Translations under genes and position numbers: made by a program | Source: Mixta theicola | GTDB lineage: Bacteria; Pseudomonadota; Gammaproteobacteria; Enterobacterales; Enterobacteriaceae | Length of the DNA: 64,000 bases | Assembly (NCBI RefSeq): GCF_002895925.1 | Contig: NZ_NWUO01000017.1 | Coordinates: forward strand, 1-64,000 | Direction: 5' to 3' | Part shown: one piece after another, positions 1-8,839 of the stretch | Numbering within the stretch: position 1 is the stretch's first letter | How the letters are laid out: every line of letters starts with the position of its first letter | Notes under the pieces: generated by a model | Seen by the model: the letters and a program-made list of their open reading frames with translations, nothing else | What the model was told of the DNA's origin: nothing | Database searches by the model: none

Positions 1-1
1 C

Positions 2-472
2 GAGGTGCGCAATCTGGCACAGCGCAGCGCCCAGGCGGCGAAAGAGATCAAATCACTGATTGAAGATTCGGTTGCCCGTGTTGATACCGGTTCAGTGCTG
101 GTGGAAAGCGCCGGGGAAACCATGAGCAATATCGTCAGCGCGGTAACGCGGGTAACCGACATCATGGGCGAAATCGCCTCGGCGTCGGATGAGCAGAGCC
201 GCGGCATTGACCAGGTTGGCCTGGCGGTAACCGAGATGGATCGCGTGACCCAGCAGAACGCCGCGCTGGTGCAGGAATCCGCCTCCGCCGCCGCCACGCT
301 GGAAGAGCAGGCCAGCCGCCTCAGCCAGGCTGTCGCCGTGTTCAGAATTCGTAAAGAATTCGCCGCCGCCGCCGTTAACGTTAATACGGCAGCGAAAAAG
401 CTGCAAAGCGCCGCGCCGGCAACGGCAGCGCGCAAATCCACCGCCACGGATGAGAACTGGGAAACCTTCTGA
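2..472 (+). CDS. Methyl-accepting chemotaxis protein, C-terminal fragment (cut by window edge)
   Basis: The reading frame is open from base 2, so only the last ~156 residues of an MCP are present. They cover the end of the cytoplasmic signalling hairpin and the second methylation helix (repeated [20 protein letters not shown] and [12 protein letters not shown] patterns). The protein ends in the pentapeptide NWETF, the tether that docks CheR and CheB in Tar/Tsr-type receptors, so it is a major full-length receptor rather than a minor one. cheR follows after 271 bases, as in the E. coli tar-tap-cheR order. Ligand specificity lies in the missing periplasmic domain. Confidence 0.93.
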   Translation, partial: EVRNLAQRSAQAAKEIKSLIEDSVARVDTGSVLVESAGETMSNIVSAVTRVTDIMGEIASASDEQSRGIDQVGLAVTEMDRVTQQNAALVQESASAAATLEEQASRLSQAVAVFRIRKEFAAAAVNVNTAAKKLQSAAPATAARKSTATDENWETF

Positions 473-534
473 TTGCGTGCGCAGTGGCAGTAAATAATGT
501 GTTGACAGAATGTTACACGGTTGTCCGCCAGCCA

Positions 535-600
535 GATTGGGTCACACAGCAGAATGCCGCGCTGATAGAGGAAGCGGCAACGGCCACGGATTAGCTGGTA
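535..600 (+). pseudogene. Relic of a second MCP gene (tap-like position)
   Basis: In the spacer between the MCP and cheR, bases 541-591 translate as [17 protein letters not shown] followed by an in-frame stop. This is the MCP signalling-domain signature and aligns with [17 protein letters not shown] of the intact receptor just upstream. No start, no long frame and no NWETF tail accompany it. E. coli carries a second receptor (tap) exactly here, so the simplest reading is the scar of a deleted tandem receptor gene. Confidence 0.6.
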
Positions 601-743
601 GCCTGGCTAATTCGGCTGAGCAATAGACGCGCGGTTTACGCAGCTGATTGCCAGACCGGCGCGTTCAGGCGAGACGCTAATCAGCCATCGCCAGGAAGCA
701 GCGCCCTTTAACCTTTAATCTGCTTTTTGTTGGGTGAACCTGA

Positions 744-1619
744 ATGAAGAAATCGACATTGCTGGCACCACCCGAGAGCGCAACGCTGTTATCTCAGATG
801 ATTCAGCGCTTGCCTCTCTCTGATACGCACTTTCGCCGTATCAGTCAGTTAATTTATCAGCGCGCCGGTATCGTGCTTGCCGATCATAAGCGCGAAATGG
901 TTTACAACCGGCTGGTGCGTCGCCTGCGCACGTTGAATATCGATGACTTCGGGCGCTATCTCGCGCTGCTGGAAAACGATCAGAACAGCGCCGAGTGGCA
1001 GGCGTTTATTAACGCGCTGACCACCAACCTGACGGCGTTTTTCCGTGAGGCGCACCACTTCCCGATTCTGGCCGATCATGCCAAACGGCGAGGAGGGAGC
1101 TACAACGTCTGGAGTACGGCGGCGTCTACCGGCGAAGAGCCTTACTCGATCGCCATGACGCTGGCGGAAACGCTGGGCGCCGGGCCGGGGAAATTCTCCG
1201 TCCACGCCAGCGATATCGATACCCAGGTGCTGGAAAAGGCGTCGTCGGGGATCTATCGCCAGGAAGAGTTGCGCACGCTATCGCAGCAGCAGATGCAGCG
1301 CTTCTTTTTGCGCGGTACCGGGCCGCACTCCGGCATGGTGCGGGTGCGTTCTGAACTGGCTGGCATGGTGAATTTCACCCAGCTTAACCTGCTGGCGCAC
1401 GAGTGGTCGCTGCCTGGGCCGTTTGATGCGATTTTTTGCCGCAACGTAATGATCTATTTCGACAAAGAAACTCAGGAAAAGATCCTGCGGCGCTTTGTTC
1501 CGCTATTAAAGCCTGGCGGCCTGCTGTTTGCCGGTCACTCGGAGAACTTTAGCCAGATAAGCAAAGAGTTTTATCTGCGCGGACAAACGGTTTACGGGCT
1601 GACTAAGGAAAGATCATGA
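744..1619 (+). CDS. cheR: Chemotaxis protein methyltransferase CheR
   Basis: SAM-dependent methyltransferase that methylates glutamates on the cytoplasmic helices of chemoreceptors; acts with CheB in adaptation. The 291-residue product is close to the E. coli length (286). The N-terminal helical domain contains the [15 protein letters not shown] block, followed by the SAM-binding [10 protein letters not shown] segment and the CRNVMIYFD motif. The stop overlaps the cheB start by four bases (ATGA), indicating translational coupling. The ATG at 744 gives the expected N terminus. Confidence 0.96.
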   Translation: MKKSTLLAPPESATLLSQMIQRLPLSDTHFRRISQLIYQRAGIVLADHKREMVYNRLVRRLRTLNIDDFGRYLALLENDQNSAEWQAFINALTTNLTAFFREAHHFPILADHAKRRGGSYNVWSTAASTGEEPYSIAMTLAETLGAGPGKFSVHASDIDTQVLEKASSGIYRQEELRTLSQQQMQRFFLRGTGPHSGMVRVRSELAGMVNFTQLNLLAHEWSLPGPFDAIFCRNVMIYFDKETQEKILRRFVPLLKPGGLLFAGHSENFSQISKEFYLRGQTVYGLTKERS

Positions 1620-2665
1620 GCAAAATCACCGTAATATGCGTTGATGATTCAGCGCTAATGCGCCAACTGATGACGGAGATCATCAACAGTCATCCCGATA
1701 TGGAAATGGTAGCCACTGCACCCGATCCGCTGGTGGCGCGCGATTTGATTAAGCAGTACAACCCGCAGGTGCTGACGCTGGACGTTGAGATGCCACGTAT
1801 GGACGGCCTCGATTTTCTGGAGAAGCTGATGCGCCTGCGCCCGATGCCGGTAGTGATGGTGTCGTCGCTGACGGCGCAAGGCTCGGAAGTCACCCTGCGC
1901 GCGCTGGAGCTGGGGGCGGTTGATTTCGTCACCAAGCCGCAGCTGGGTATTCGTGAAGGCATGATGGCCTACAGCCAGATGATTGCCGACAAAATTCGCG
2001 CCGCAGCGCGCGCCCGGCTGGTGCCACGCGTCGCTCAGGCGGCGCCGACGATGCTGAAGTCGGGGCCGCTGCTCAGTAGTGAAAAGCTGATCGCCATCGG
2101 CGCATCGACCGGCGGCACCGAAGCGATTCGCCACGTGCTGCAGCCGCTGCCGATGACCAGCCCGGCGCTGCTGATTACGCAGCATATGCCGCCGGGTTTT
2201 ACCCGCTCGTTTGCCGAGCGTCTGAACAAGCTGTGCCAGATCACCGTGAAAGAAGCGGAAGATGGCGAACGTATTCTGCCGGGCCACGCCTATATTGCGC
2301 CCGGCGCTATGCATCTGGAGCTGGCGCGCAGCGGCGCCAACTATCAGGTGAAACTGAACGATGGTCCGCCGGTTAATCGTCACAAACCCTCAGTGGATGT
2401 GCTGTTTAAATCGGTGGCGCAACATGCCGGACGCAACGCCGTGGGCGTTATCCTGACCGGTATGGGCAACGATGGCGCGGCCGGGCTGCTGGAAATGCAT
2501 CGCGCCGGCGCCTGGACCATCGCGCAGAACGAAGCGAGCTGTGTCGTTTTCGGCATGCCCCGTGAGGCAATTGCTTACGGGGGAGCCAGTGAAGTGGTGG
2601 ATCTGCATCAAATCAGCCAGCACATGTTGGCAAAAATTAGCGCCGGACAGGCATTGCGAATTTAA
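1616..2665 (+). CDS. cheB: Chemotaxis response regulator protein-glutamate methylesterase CheB
   Basis: Removes methyl groups from, and deamidates, chemoreceptors; activated by CheA phosphorylation. 349 residues, the same length as E. coli CheB. Receiver domain in residues ~1-120 with the acidic DD pair near residues 10-11 and phospho-acceptor Asp56 (TLDVEMP). Linker, then a C-terminal esterase with catalytic Ser164 (GASTGG), the His of TQHMPPGF and the Asp of TGMGNDGA. All key residues are present. It overlaps cheR by four bases and precedes cheY in the usual order. Confidence 0.97.
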   Translation: MSKITVICVDDSALMRQLMTEIINSHPDMEMVATAPDPLVARDLIKQYNPQVLTLDVEMPRMDGLDFLEKLMRLRPMPVVMVSSLTAQGSEVTLRALELGAVDFVTKPQLGIREGMMAYSQMIADKIRAAARARLVPRVAQAAPTMLKSGPLLSSEKLIAIGASTGGTEAIRHVLQPLPMTSPALLITQHMPPGFTRSFAERLNKLCQITVKEAEDGERILPGHAYIAPGAMHLELARSGANYQVKLNDGPPVNRHKPSVDVLFKSVAQHAGRNAVGVILTGMGNDGAAGLLEMHRAGAWTIAQNEASCVVFGMPREAIAYGGASEVVDLHQISQHMLAKISAGQALRI

Positions 2666-2705
2666 CCGAGCCCGTCCAGCGGGTCGAGATAACACAGGAG
2701 TAGAT

Positions 2706-3095
2706 ATGGCTGACAAGAATATGCGCTTTTTGGTAGTGGACGATTTCAATACGATGCGTCGTATTGTGCGCAACCTGCTGAAAGAGCTGGGCTTCAACAA
2801 CGTTGAAGAAGCCGAAGATGGGGTAGATGCACTGACCAAGCTGCGCGCGGGTGGTTTCGACTTCGTCATTTCCGACTGGAATATGCCGAACATGGATGGC
2901 CTGCAGCTGCTGCAAACCATTCGTGCCGACGCCACGCTGGGCAAGCTGCCGGTGCTGATGGTGACCGCAGAAGCGAAGAAAGAGAACATCATCGCTGCGG
3001 CGCAGGCGGGTGCCAGTGGCTATGTAGTGAAACCTTTTACTGCGGCGACCCTGGAAGAAAAGTTAGGTAAGATCTTTGAAAAATTAGGTATGTAA
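2706..3095 (+). CDS. cheY: Chemotaxis response regulator CheY
   Basis: Single-domain response regulator that, when phosphorylated by CheA, binds FliM and switches flagellar rotation. 129 residues, identical in length to E. coli CheY, with Asp12/Asp13, phospho-acceptor Asp57 ([11 protein letters not shown]), Thr87 (MVTAEAKK) and Lys109 (VVKPFT). The frame is open far upstream into cheB, but ATG 2706, preceded by ACAGGAG, gives the conserved MADK start. It lies 40 bases after cheB and just before cheZ. Confidence 0.97.
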   Translation: MADKNMRFLVVDDFNTMRRIVRNLLKELGFNNVEEAEDGVDALTKLRAGGFDFVISDWNMPNMDGLQLLQTIRADATLGKLPVLMVTAEAKKENIIAAAQAGASGYVVKPFTAATLEEKLGKIFEKLGM

Positions 3096-3104
3096 GGAGA
3101 CGTG

Positions 3105-3749
3105 ATGAGCGAACTTACGAAACCAGCGACCGATGCGGCATCGGCGCAGGACATCATCACACGCATTGGCTCGTTAACGCGCATGCTGCGTGACAGCCTG
3201 CGTGAGCTGGGGCTGGATCAGGCGATAGCGGACGCGGCGGAAGCGATTCCCGACGCCCGTGACCGCCTTGATTATGTCGTTCAGATGACCGCTCAGGCTG
3301 CTGAGCGCGCGCTGAACTGCGTAGAAGCATCACAACCGCGCCAGGATGCGCTGGAAAGCGGCGCCAAAGATCTTAAGACACGCTGGGATGCCTGGTTTGA
3401 GGACCCCATCGAGCTGGCGGATGCTCGTGTACTGGTTTCGGATACGCGCGAATATCTGGCTACCGTGCCGGAACACACGTCCTTTACCAACGCACAGCTG
3501 CTCGACATCATGATGGCGCAGGATTTCCAGGACCTTACCGGTCAGGTCATCAAGCGCATGATGGATGTGATCCAGGAAATTGAGCGCCAGCTGTTGATGG
3601 TGCTGCTGGAGAATATGCCGGAAGCGAATGCGCGTCAGAAGCGGGAAGAGAACAGCCTGCTGAACGGTCCGCAGATCAATGCCGCCGCGCCTGGCGTGGT
3701 GGCAAACCAGGATCAGGTCGATGACCTGCTCGATAGCCTGGGCTTCTGA
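3105..3749 (+). CDS. cheZ: Protein phosphatase CheZ
   Basis: Accelerates dephosphorylation of CheY-P, ending the tumble signal. 214 residues, as in E. coli. The long helical hairpin ([20 protein letters not shown] through [21 protein letters not shown], which contains the catalytic Gln region) and the C-terminal CheY-binding tail [12 protein letters not shown] are intact. The start could be GTG 3102 or ATG 3105. ATG is chosen because AAGGAGA at 3094-3100 is too close to the GTG. It is the last gene before the flagellar string is interrupted. Confidence 0.95.
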   Translation: MSELTKPATDAASAQDIITRIGSLTRMLRDSLRELGLDQAIADAAEAIPDARDRLDYVVQMTAQAAERALNCVEASQPRQDALESGAKDLKTRWDAWFEDPIELADARVLVSDTREYLATVPEHTSFTNAQLLDIMMAQDFQDLTGQVIKRMMDVIQEIERQLLMVLLENMPEANARQKREENSLLNGPQINAAAPGVVANQDQVDDLLDSLGF

Positions 3750-3756
3750 GTTAGAC

Positions 3757-3794
3757 GCTGCCGCTCTCCGCAAGGGGACGGCAGCAACCTTTTA
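3757..3794 (+). terminator. Probable Rho-independent terminator after cheZ
   Basis: GCTGCCG (3757-3763) pairs with CGGCAGC (3779-3785); the interior TCTCC/GGGGA extends the stem around a GCAA tetraloop. AACCTTTT follows. It would separate the che operon from flhB. Confidence 0.6.
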
Positions 3795-3804
3795 TGGCAA
3801 AGAT

Positions 3805-4089
3805 TCAACGCGATCGTGCTTTTCTGTACTTTTTGGTCGCGAATTTTATGCAAACCATAAGGGTATAATAAGCCAGGGCAGCAATGGCGATTAGCGTCAT
3901 TATATTTAACCAGGCAAGAACATTTTCTGTATTGTCCGCCGTTATATTCCCTGCTCCATATAATTGTCGGGTCAGGTCAAGCACCAGGCTGTTATTAATT
4001 TGCTCTGAAATATTTGTGTACCCTGCTGTCATTATTATTAAAAAAACAAACAGGACGGTTTTGCTGACGCTAAGGGCAATTTTTGCCAT
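3805..4089 (-). CDS. Small two-helix membrane protein, candidate immunity protein
   Basis: 94 residues with two hydrophobic stretches (TVLFVFLIIMTAGYTN near the N terminus and IMTLIAIAALAYYTLMVCI near residues 60-80) and a basic tail (KKYRKARSR). I do not recognise the family. Its start overlaps the 3' end of the Tlde1-like gene by 20 bases on the same strand and has GAGG nine bases upstream, so the two are co-translated. Toxin-immunity pairs commonly look like this, so an immunity role is inferred from context only. The A+T-rich composition differs from the flanking che/flh genes. Confidence 0.6.
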   Translation of the reverse strand: MAKIALSVSKTVLFVFLIIMTAGYTNISEQINNSLVLDLTRQLYGAGNITADNTENVLAWLNIMTLIAIAALAYYTLMVCIKFATKKYRKARSR

Positions 4090-4578
4090 GAGCTATTACC
4101 TCGATCATGCCGTAAGCCATCATATCTCTCGTACAGGGAACACGAATTTTTTGGGTTGTTAAAAGGGCCTGACGGATAACCGCATAATCTGAACTGTGAA
4201 CAAGGGTAATACAACCCTTTGATGTTGTGCCAGGATGTAAGCGAAACAGACCGCGGCTTACGCCCTCTATCCAGGTATGATCGTCAATACTCATATCATC
4301 ACGATAGCGCGCAAACCACTCTGAGCGGCTAAATTCTGTGCCATGCGCAATTTGATTTACTTTACTTAATATAGCGGCATAAGCGCGCGATAGCGTACCT
4401 CCGCTTCCCCGATTTACAATCCAGTACTTGCCGGGAGGGATTGGTCCGTTATCGGGAATCATCGCACAGCCACTATGATTTTGATAAATTCCGTTGCCGG
4501 AGAAGGCCATGAATACTCCAACGCCGTAAATAGTGAGTAAGCCGCGTCATTGACGACAAATGTTCCTTGTAGCGCCAT
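4070..4578 (-). pseudogene. Tlde1/DUF2778-family L,D-transpeptidase-like effector, frameshifted near the N terminus
   Basis: The main frame (ATG 4510 to stop 4070, 146 residues) carries FSGNGIYQN, DNGPIPPGKYWIV and the H-x6-SxGC-type active-site signature (FRLHPGTTSKGCITL) of the DUF2778/Tlde1 family. Its founding member is a Salmonella type VI-secreted peptidoglycan-targeting effector. A second frame starts at ATG 4578 after an AAGGA site and reads MALQGTFVVNDAAYS, the expected N terminus. Joining it to IYGVGVFMAFSGNG needs a frame change near 4532-4540 (total length 3n+2). Either the gene is dead or the catalytic part is made from the internal ATG 4510. It lies antisense between cheZ and flhB, directly before a small membrane protein gene. 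Confidence 0.72.
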
Positions 4579-4613
4579 AAATCCATCCTTTATGTGCCGA
4601 TCCATGTGTAGCT

Positions 4614-4793
4614 TTACAGAAACAGAATAATTTTTGCGCTATCCTCCCATAGCTGATGATGAAGGGCTGTGATGTCGGCCTGCTTTTTCCATTCCCTGAA
4701 ATAACCCCTGTTTAACCCTGTTACTCCACCCATTAAATTTGCCGGTGTTTGGCAAGCTATGCGCAATTCCCATTCCGACACAGGTTGATCAAC
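4614..4793 (-). pseudogene. Possible 3' remnant of a gene upstream of the effector
   Basis: The minus frame ending at 4614 gives a plausible protein tail (NLMGGVTGLNRGYFREWKKQ, then ADITALHHQLWEDSAKIILFL) 35 bases before the Tlde1-like start, on the same strand. Beyond about 4790 the frame runs antisense into flhB, so any such gene has lost its 5' part. I do not recognise the family. Low confidence; it could be chance coding. Confidence 0.3.
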
Positions 4794-5945
4794 GTGGCTG
4801 AAGGTAGCGACGAGGAAAAAACAGAATCCCCCACACCCCACCGACTTGAGAAAGCGCGTAAAGAAGGGCAGATCCCGCGTTCCCGCGAGCTGACTTCTCT
4901 GCTGATGCTGGTGGCGGGGTTGCTGATTTTGTGGATGGACGGCGAGCCGATGGCGCGCCAGCTGGCCGGGATGGTCGCCTCCGGTTTTAGCTTCGATCAT
5001 CGTTTGATTAACGATCCCGGACAGATTGTTCGTCACGTCAGCCAGCTGCTGGGGCAGGCGGTATGGGCGCTGATGCCGATGATGGCGGGCCTGGTGCTGG
5101 TCGCGATCGCCGCGCCGATGTTGCTGGGCGGTATCGTCCTGAGCGGTAAATCTATTTCATTTAAGTTTAGCAAGCTGAACCCGCTGAGCGGGCTGAAGCG
5201 CATGATTTCCGGGCAGACCTGGGCCGAACTGTTAAAAGCGATAATGAAAGCGACGCTGGTGAGCGCGGTGGCGGGTTGGTATGTCTGGGTAAGCTGGCCG
5301 GAGATGCTGCATCTGATTAGCGAATCCCCATATGATGCGCTGGCGCACGGTATGCACATGATCGCCATATGCTGTTTTCTGGTGGTGTTGGGGCTGGTGC
5401 CGATGGTGGGCTTCGACGTGTTCTGGCAGCTGTTCAGCTACTTTAAGCAGCTGCGCATGACGCATCAGGAAATCCGCGATGAATATAAAGAGATGGAAGG
5501 CGACCCGCACGTTAAAGGACGCATCCGTCAGGCGATGCGCGCCGCCGCACGCCGCCGCATGATGGCTGACGTGCCGAAAGCAGACGTTATCGTGACCAAC
5601 CCGACGCACTATTCCGTCGCGCTGCAGTATGACGAGAAAAAAATGAGCGCGCCGAAAGTGCTGGCGAAGGGAGCGGGCGACGTGGCGCTGAAGATCCGTG
5701 AGCTGGGGAAAGAACATCGCGTGCCGATTCTGGAAGCGCCGCCGCTGGCGCGCGCCCTTTATCGTCACAGTGAAATTGGGCAGCACATTCCAGGCGCGCT
5801 GTATGGCGCGGTAGCGGAAGTGCTGGCCTGGGTATGGCAACTGCGTCGCTGGAAGCGCGAAGGCGGCCTGATACCGCAGAAACCTCAACGTTTGCCGGTA
5901 CCGGCTGAACTGGACTTTGCAGGAGAGACGAGAGCTGATGGCTAA
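4794..5945 (+). CDS. flhB: Flagellar type III export gate protein FlhB
   Basis: Membrane component of the flagellar export apparatus; its autocleavage switches secretion from rod/hook to filament substrates. About 383 residues (E. coli 382). The N terminus has DEEKTESPTPHRLEKARKEG, then four hydrophobic segments, then the C-terminal cytoplasmic domain with the NPTH autocleavage site (VTNPTHYS). GTG 4794 is chosen because it gives VAEGSDEEKTE, matching family N termini; an upstream TTG at 4749 would add 15 unrelated residues. Upstream sequence has been replaced by the antisense cassette, so its promoter arrangement is probably altered. It overlaps flhA by 8 bases. Confidence 0.94.
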   Translation: MAEGSDEEKTESPTPHRLEKARKEGQIPRSRELTSLLMLVAGLLILWMDGEPMARQLAGMVASGFSFDHRLINDPGQIVRHVSQLLGQAVWALMPMMAGLVLVAIAAPMLLGGIVLSGKSISFKFSKLNPLSGLKRMISGQTWAELLKAIMKATLVSAVAGWYVWVSWPEMLHLISESPYDALAHGMHMIAICCFLVVLGLVPMVGFDVFWQLFSYFKQLRMTHQEIRDEYKEMEGDPHVKGRIRQAMRAAARRRMMADVPKADVIVTNPTHYSVALQYDEKKMSAPKVLAKGAGDVALKIRELGKEHRVPILEAPPLARALYRHSEIGQHIPGALYGAVAEVLAWVWQLRRWKREGGLIPQKPQRLPVPAELDFAGETRADG

Positions 5946-8019
5946 TCTGGCCGCTTTACTTCGCTTACCGGGTAACATGAAAGATACGCAGTGGAAGGTG
6001 CTGGCTGGCCCGCTGCTGATTCTGATGATCCTGTCGATGATGGTGCTGCCGCTGCCGCCCTTTATCCTCGATCTGCTGTTTACCTTCAATATCGCGCTGT
6101 CGATCATGGTGCTGCTGGTGGCGATGTTTACCCAGCGGACGCTGGAGTTCGCCGCGTTCCCGACCATTCTGCTGTTTTCAACGCTGTTGCGTCTGGCGCT
6201 GAACGTCGCTTCCACGCGTGTGATCCTGATGGAAGGCCATACCGGCGCGGCGGCGGCGGGTCAGGTGGTAGAGGCGTTCGGCCACTTCCTGGTCGGCGGT
6301 AACTTCGCCATCGGTATCGTGGTGTTTATCATCCTGATCATCATTAACTTTATGGTTATCACTAAGGGTGCCGGACGTATCGCCGAAGTGGGCGCGCGTT
6401 TTGTGCTTGACGGGATGCCCGGCAAGCAGATGGCGATCGATGCCGATTTAAACGCCGGTTTGATTGGTGAAGAGGAAGCGAAAAAGCGCCGTTCGGAAGT
6501 AACGCAGGAAGCGGATTTCTACGGTTCTATGGACGGTGCCAGTAAATTCGTTCGTGGTGACGCTATCGCGGGCATCATGATCATGATTATCAACGTGGTG
6601 GGCGGCCTGCTGGTGGGCGTGGTGCAGCACGGAATGTCGCTGGGTTCAGCGGGGGAAACCTATACGCTGCTGACCATCGGTGACGGCCTGGTTGCTCAGA
6701 TCCCGGCGCTGGTAATTTCTACCGCTGCCGGTGTAATAGTGACGCGCGTTAGCACCGATCAGGACGTGGGCGAGCAGATGGTGAGCCAGCTGTTCAGCAA
6801 TCCGCGCGTTATGATGCTGAGCGCCGGCGTATTAGGCCTGTTGGGGCTGGTGCCGGGCATGCCGAACCTGGTGTTTCTGCTGTTTACCGCCGCGCTGTTA
6901 GGTTTAGCCTGGTGGCAACGCGGCCGCGAGATTAAGCCAAAGCCGGCAGCGCAGCCTTTGCCGCGCGCGCAGGAGACGGCTGCAACGGTGGAAGCGACGT
7001 GGGGCGATGTGCAGCTGGAAGATTCGCTGGGGATGGAAGTGGGCTATCGCCTGATCCCCATGGTGGATCAGCAGCAGGATGGCGAGCTGCTGGGACGTAT
7101 CCGCAGTATTCGTAAGAAGTTTGCGCAAGAGATGGGCTTTCTGCCGCCGGTGGTACATATCCGCGACAATATGGATTTGCCCGCCGCCCGCTATCGTATT
7201 TTGATGAAAGGGGTGGAGATTGGCAGCGGCGACGCCTATCCGGGGCGCTGGATGGCGATCAACCCTGGTACGGCATCCGGTACGCTGCCGGGTGAAGCGA
7301 CGGTCGATCCGGCCTTTGGCCTGGCGGCGATCTGGATTGACAGCGCGCTGAAAGAGCAGGCGCAGATCCAGGGCTTTACCGTGGTGGAAGCCAGTACCGT
7401 GGTGGCGACGCACCTTAATCATCTGATTGGGCAGTATGCCAGCGAGCTGTTTGGCCGTCAGGAAGCGCAGCAGCTGTTGGATCGCGTTAGCCAGGAGATG
7501 CCGAAGCTGACCGAAGATCTGGTGCCGGGCGTGGTGTCGCTGACGACGCTGCATAAGGTGCTGCAGAATCTGCTGGCCGAGCGCGTGTCGATTCGTGATA
7601 TGCGCACCATTATTGAGACGCTGGCGGAACATGCGCCGGTGCAGACCGACCCGTATGAGCTGACGACGATAGCGCGCGTGGCGCTGGGTCGCGCCATTAC
7701 CCAGCAATGGTTCCCGGGTAACGGCGAGGTGCAGGTTATCGGCCTTGACGCTACGCTGGAACGTCTGCTGCTGCAGGCGCTGCAGGGCGGCGGCGGGCTG
7801 GAGCCGGGGCTGGCGGATCGTCTGCTGGAGCAGGCGCAGCGGGCGCTGGAAAATCAGGAGATGCTGGGCGCGCCGCCGGTGCTGTTGGTTAATCATCCGC
7901 TGCGTGCGCTGCTGGCGCGTTTCCTGCGCCGCAACCTGCCGCAGCTGGCGGTGCTTTCTAATATGGAGCTGAGCGATAATCGCCATATCCGTATGACGGC
8001 AACCATTGGAGGTCAGTGA
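5938..8019 (+). CDS. flhA: Flagellar export gate protein FlhA
   Basis: Largest inner-membrane subunit of the flagellar type III export gate; its cytoplasmic nonamer ring docks chaperone-substrate complexes. 693 residues (E. coli 692). The N-terminal half has about eight membrane segments and the conserved FHIPEP region (RIAEVGARFVLDGMPGKQM, DADLNAGLI). The C-terminal half is the cytosolic domain ending HIRMTATIGGQ. ATG 5938 lies inside the end of flhB, giving MANLAALLRLPGN as in relatives. Confidence 0.96.
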   Translation: MANLAALLRLPGNMKDTQWKVLAGPLLILMILSMMVLPLPPFILDLLFTFNIALSIMVLLVAMFTQRTLEFAAFPTILLFSTLLRLALNVASTRVILMEGHTGAAAAGQVVEAFGHFLVGGNFAIGIVVFIILIIINFMVITKGAGRIAEVGARFVLDGMPGKQMAIDADLNAGLIGEEEAKKRRSEVTQEADFYGSMDGASKFVRGDAIAGIMIMIINVVGGLLVGVVQHGMSLGSAGETYTLLTIGDGLVAQIPALVISTAAGVIVTRVSTDQDVGEQMVSQLFSNPRVMMLSAGVLGLLGLVPGMPNLVFLLFTAALLGLAWWQRGREIKPKPAAQPLPRAQETAATVEATWGDVQLEDSLGMEVGYRLIPMVDQQQDGELLGRIRSIRKKFAQEMGFLPPVVHIRDNMDLPAARYRILMKGVEIGSGDAYPGRWMAINPGTASGTLPGEATVDPAFGLAAIWIDSALKEQAQIQGFTVVEASTVVATHLNHLIGQYASELFGRQEAQQLLDRVSQEMPKLTEDLVPGVVSLTTLHKVLQNLLAERVSIRDMRTIIETLAEHAPVQTDPYELTTIARVALGRAITQQWFPGNGEVQVIGLDATLERLLLQALQGGGGLEPGLADRLLEQAQRALENQEMLGAPPVLLVNHPLRALLARFLRRNLPQLAVLSNMELSDNRHIRMTATIGGQ

Positions 8020-8417
8020 TGCGATATTTACTGGGCGCGCTGATGCTGTTGTTGCCGCTGGCAACGCAGGCGGCGGACGGGGCCTGGCAGGGGAGCGCTA
8101 CTGGCGTGACGCTGAGCAACCGCGGCGTGGAGGCTTCATCGCCGCCGATTACGCCGCCGGGGCCGATTTCCGGCCTGATAAGCGTGATTTACTGGCGTTT
8201 TGAACTAACCGGCCCGCAGCCAGCAGGCCTGTTGGTGAAGCTCTGTTCCAGCGCCCGCTGTACGCCGATCGAAGGGGCCAGCGGCTCGACGCGCGGACTG
8301 ACCAATGTTCCCGCCAGCGATACGCTGCGCTTTGTTTATAGCGTGCCGGGACAGGGAAGGCTGTTTCCCGTAACACGGGTGCGCAGCAATCAGGTAATGG
8401 TTAATTATAAGAATTAA
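8019..8417 (+). CDS. flhE: Flagellar protein FlhE
   Basis: Periplasmic protein thought to plug or regulate proton leakage through the flagellar export gate. About 132 residues (E. coli 130). A signal peptide (LLGALMLLLPLATQAADG) precedes a compact domain with the Cys pair LCSSARC and the C-terminal RVRSNQVMVNY. The start ATG overlaps the flhA stop (TGATG) and is six bases after GGAGG (8008-8012); GTG 8016 is possible but less well placed. Last gene of the flhBAE operon. Confidence 0.92.
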   Translation: MRYLLGALMLLLPLATQAADGAWQGSATGVTLSNRGVEASSPPITPPGPISGLISVIYWRFELTGPQPAGLLVKLCSSARCTPIEGASGSTRGLTNVPASDTLRFVYSVPGQGRLFPVTRVRSNQVMVNYKN

Positions 8418-8471
8418 ACCGTGCCGCTCGCCGAAGGTTGTCCCTGCACGGGGCGGCTACTTTACTTTCTG

Positions 8472-8540
8472 AGCCTGCGCTCAGGCTTTCCCTGCGGCCT
8501 CTCACGCCTCCTTCAGTGTGCGAGGCCGCTCTTATTTTCC
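8472..8540 (+). terminator. Two hairpins downstream of flhE
   Basis: AGCCTG/CAGGCT (8472-8487, CGCT loop, then TTTCCC), followed by an exact 8-bp stem GCGGCCTC (8494-8501)/GAGGCCGC (8522-8529) and TCTTATTTTCC. Together they probably end the flhBAE transcript. The rest of 8541-8839 is A+T-rich non-coding DNA with no gene visible. Confidence 0.6.
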
Positions 8541-8839
8541 CGCTCCTCTTGTTTCTCTTTTCTTTACTGTTATTAATCCTTTCTTTTCATTAATCTTTTA
8601 CTGTAATAAGAGTAATAACGTTTTATTATTTATAAATAATAATGCGTTTCTGTTAAATAATAAATTCAATCTATGACCATATAAAATCAAATATATTCCG
8701 TTGAAGTAGGTTTTGTTTTTGATGGTACACTCCAGAACCCTGTAATAAGTCGAAAGCCTGCCTGTTAAGAGGCAGTGCTATATTAGCCGTGAATAATGCG
8801 TTATTAATTGTTTACAGCATGTGATGAGGTGTCTCTGGC

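Noticed and set aside
6904-8064. 386-codon minus-strand frame opposite flhA
   Set aside because: R/Q/H-rich antisense translation, typical shadow.
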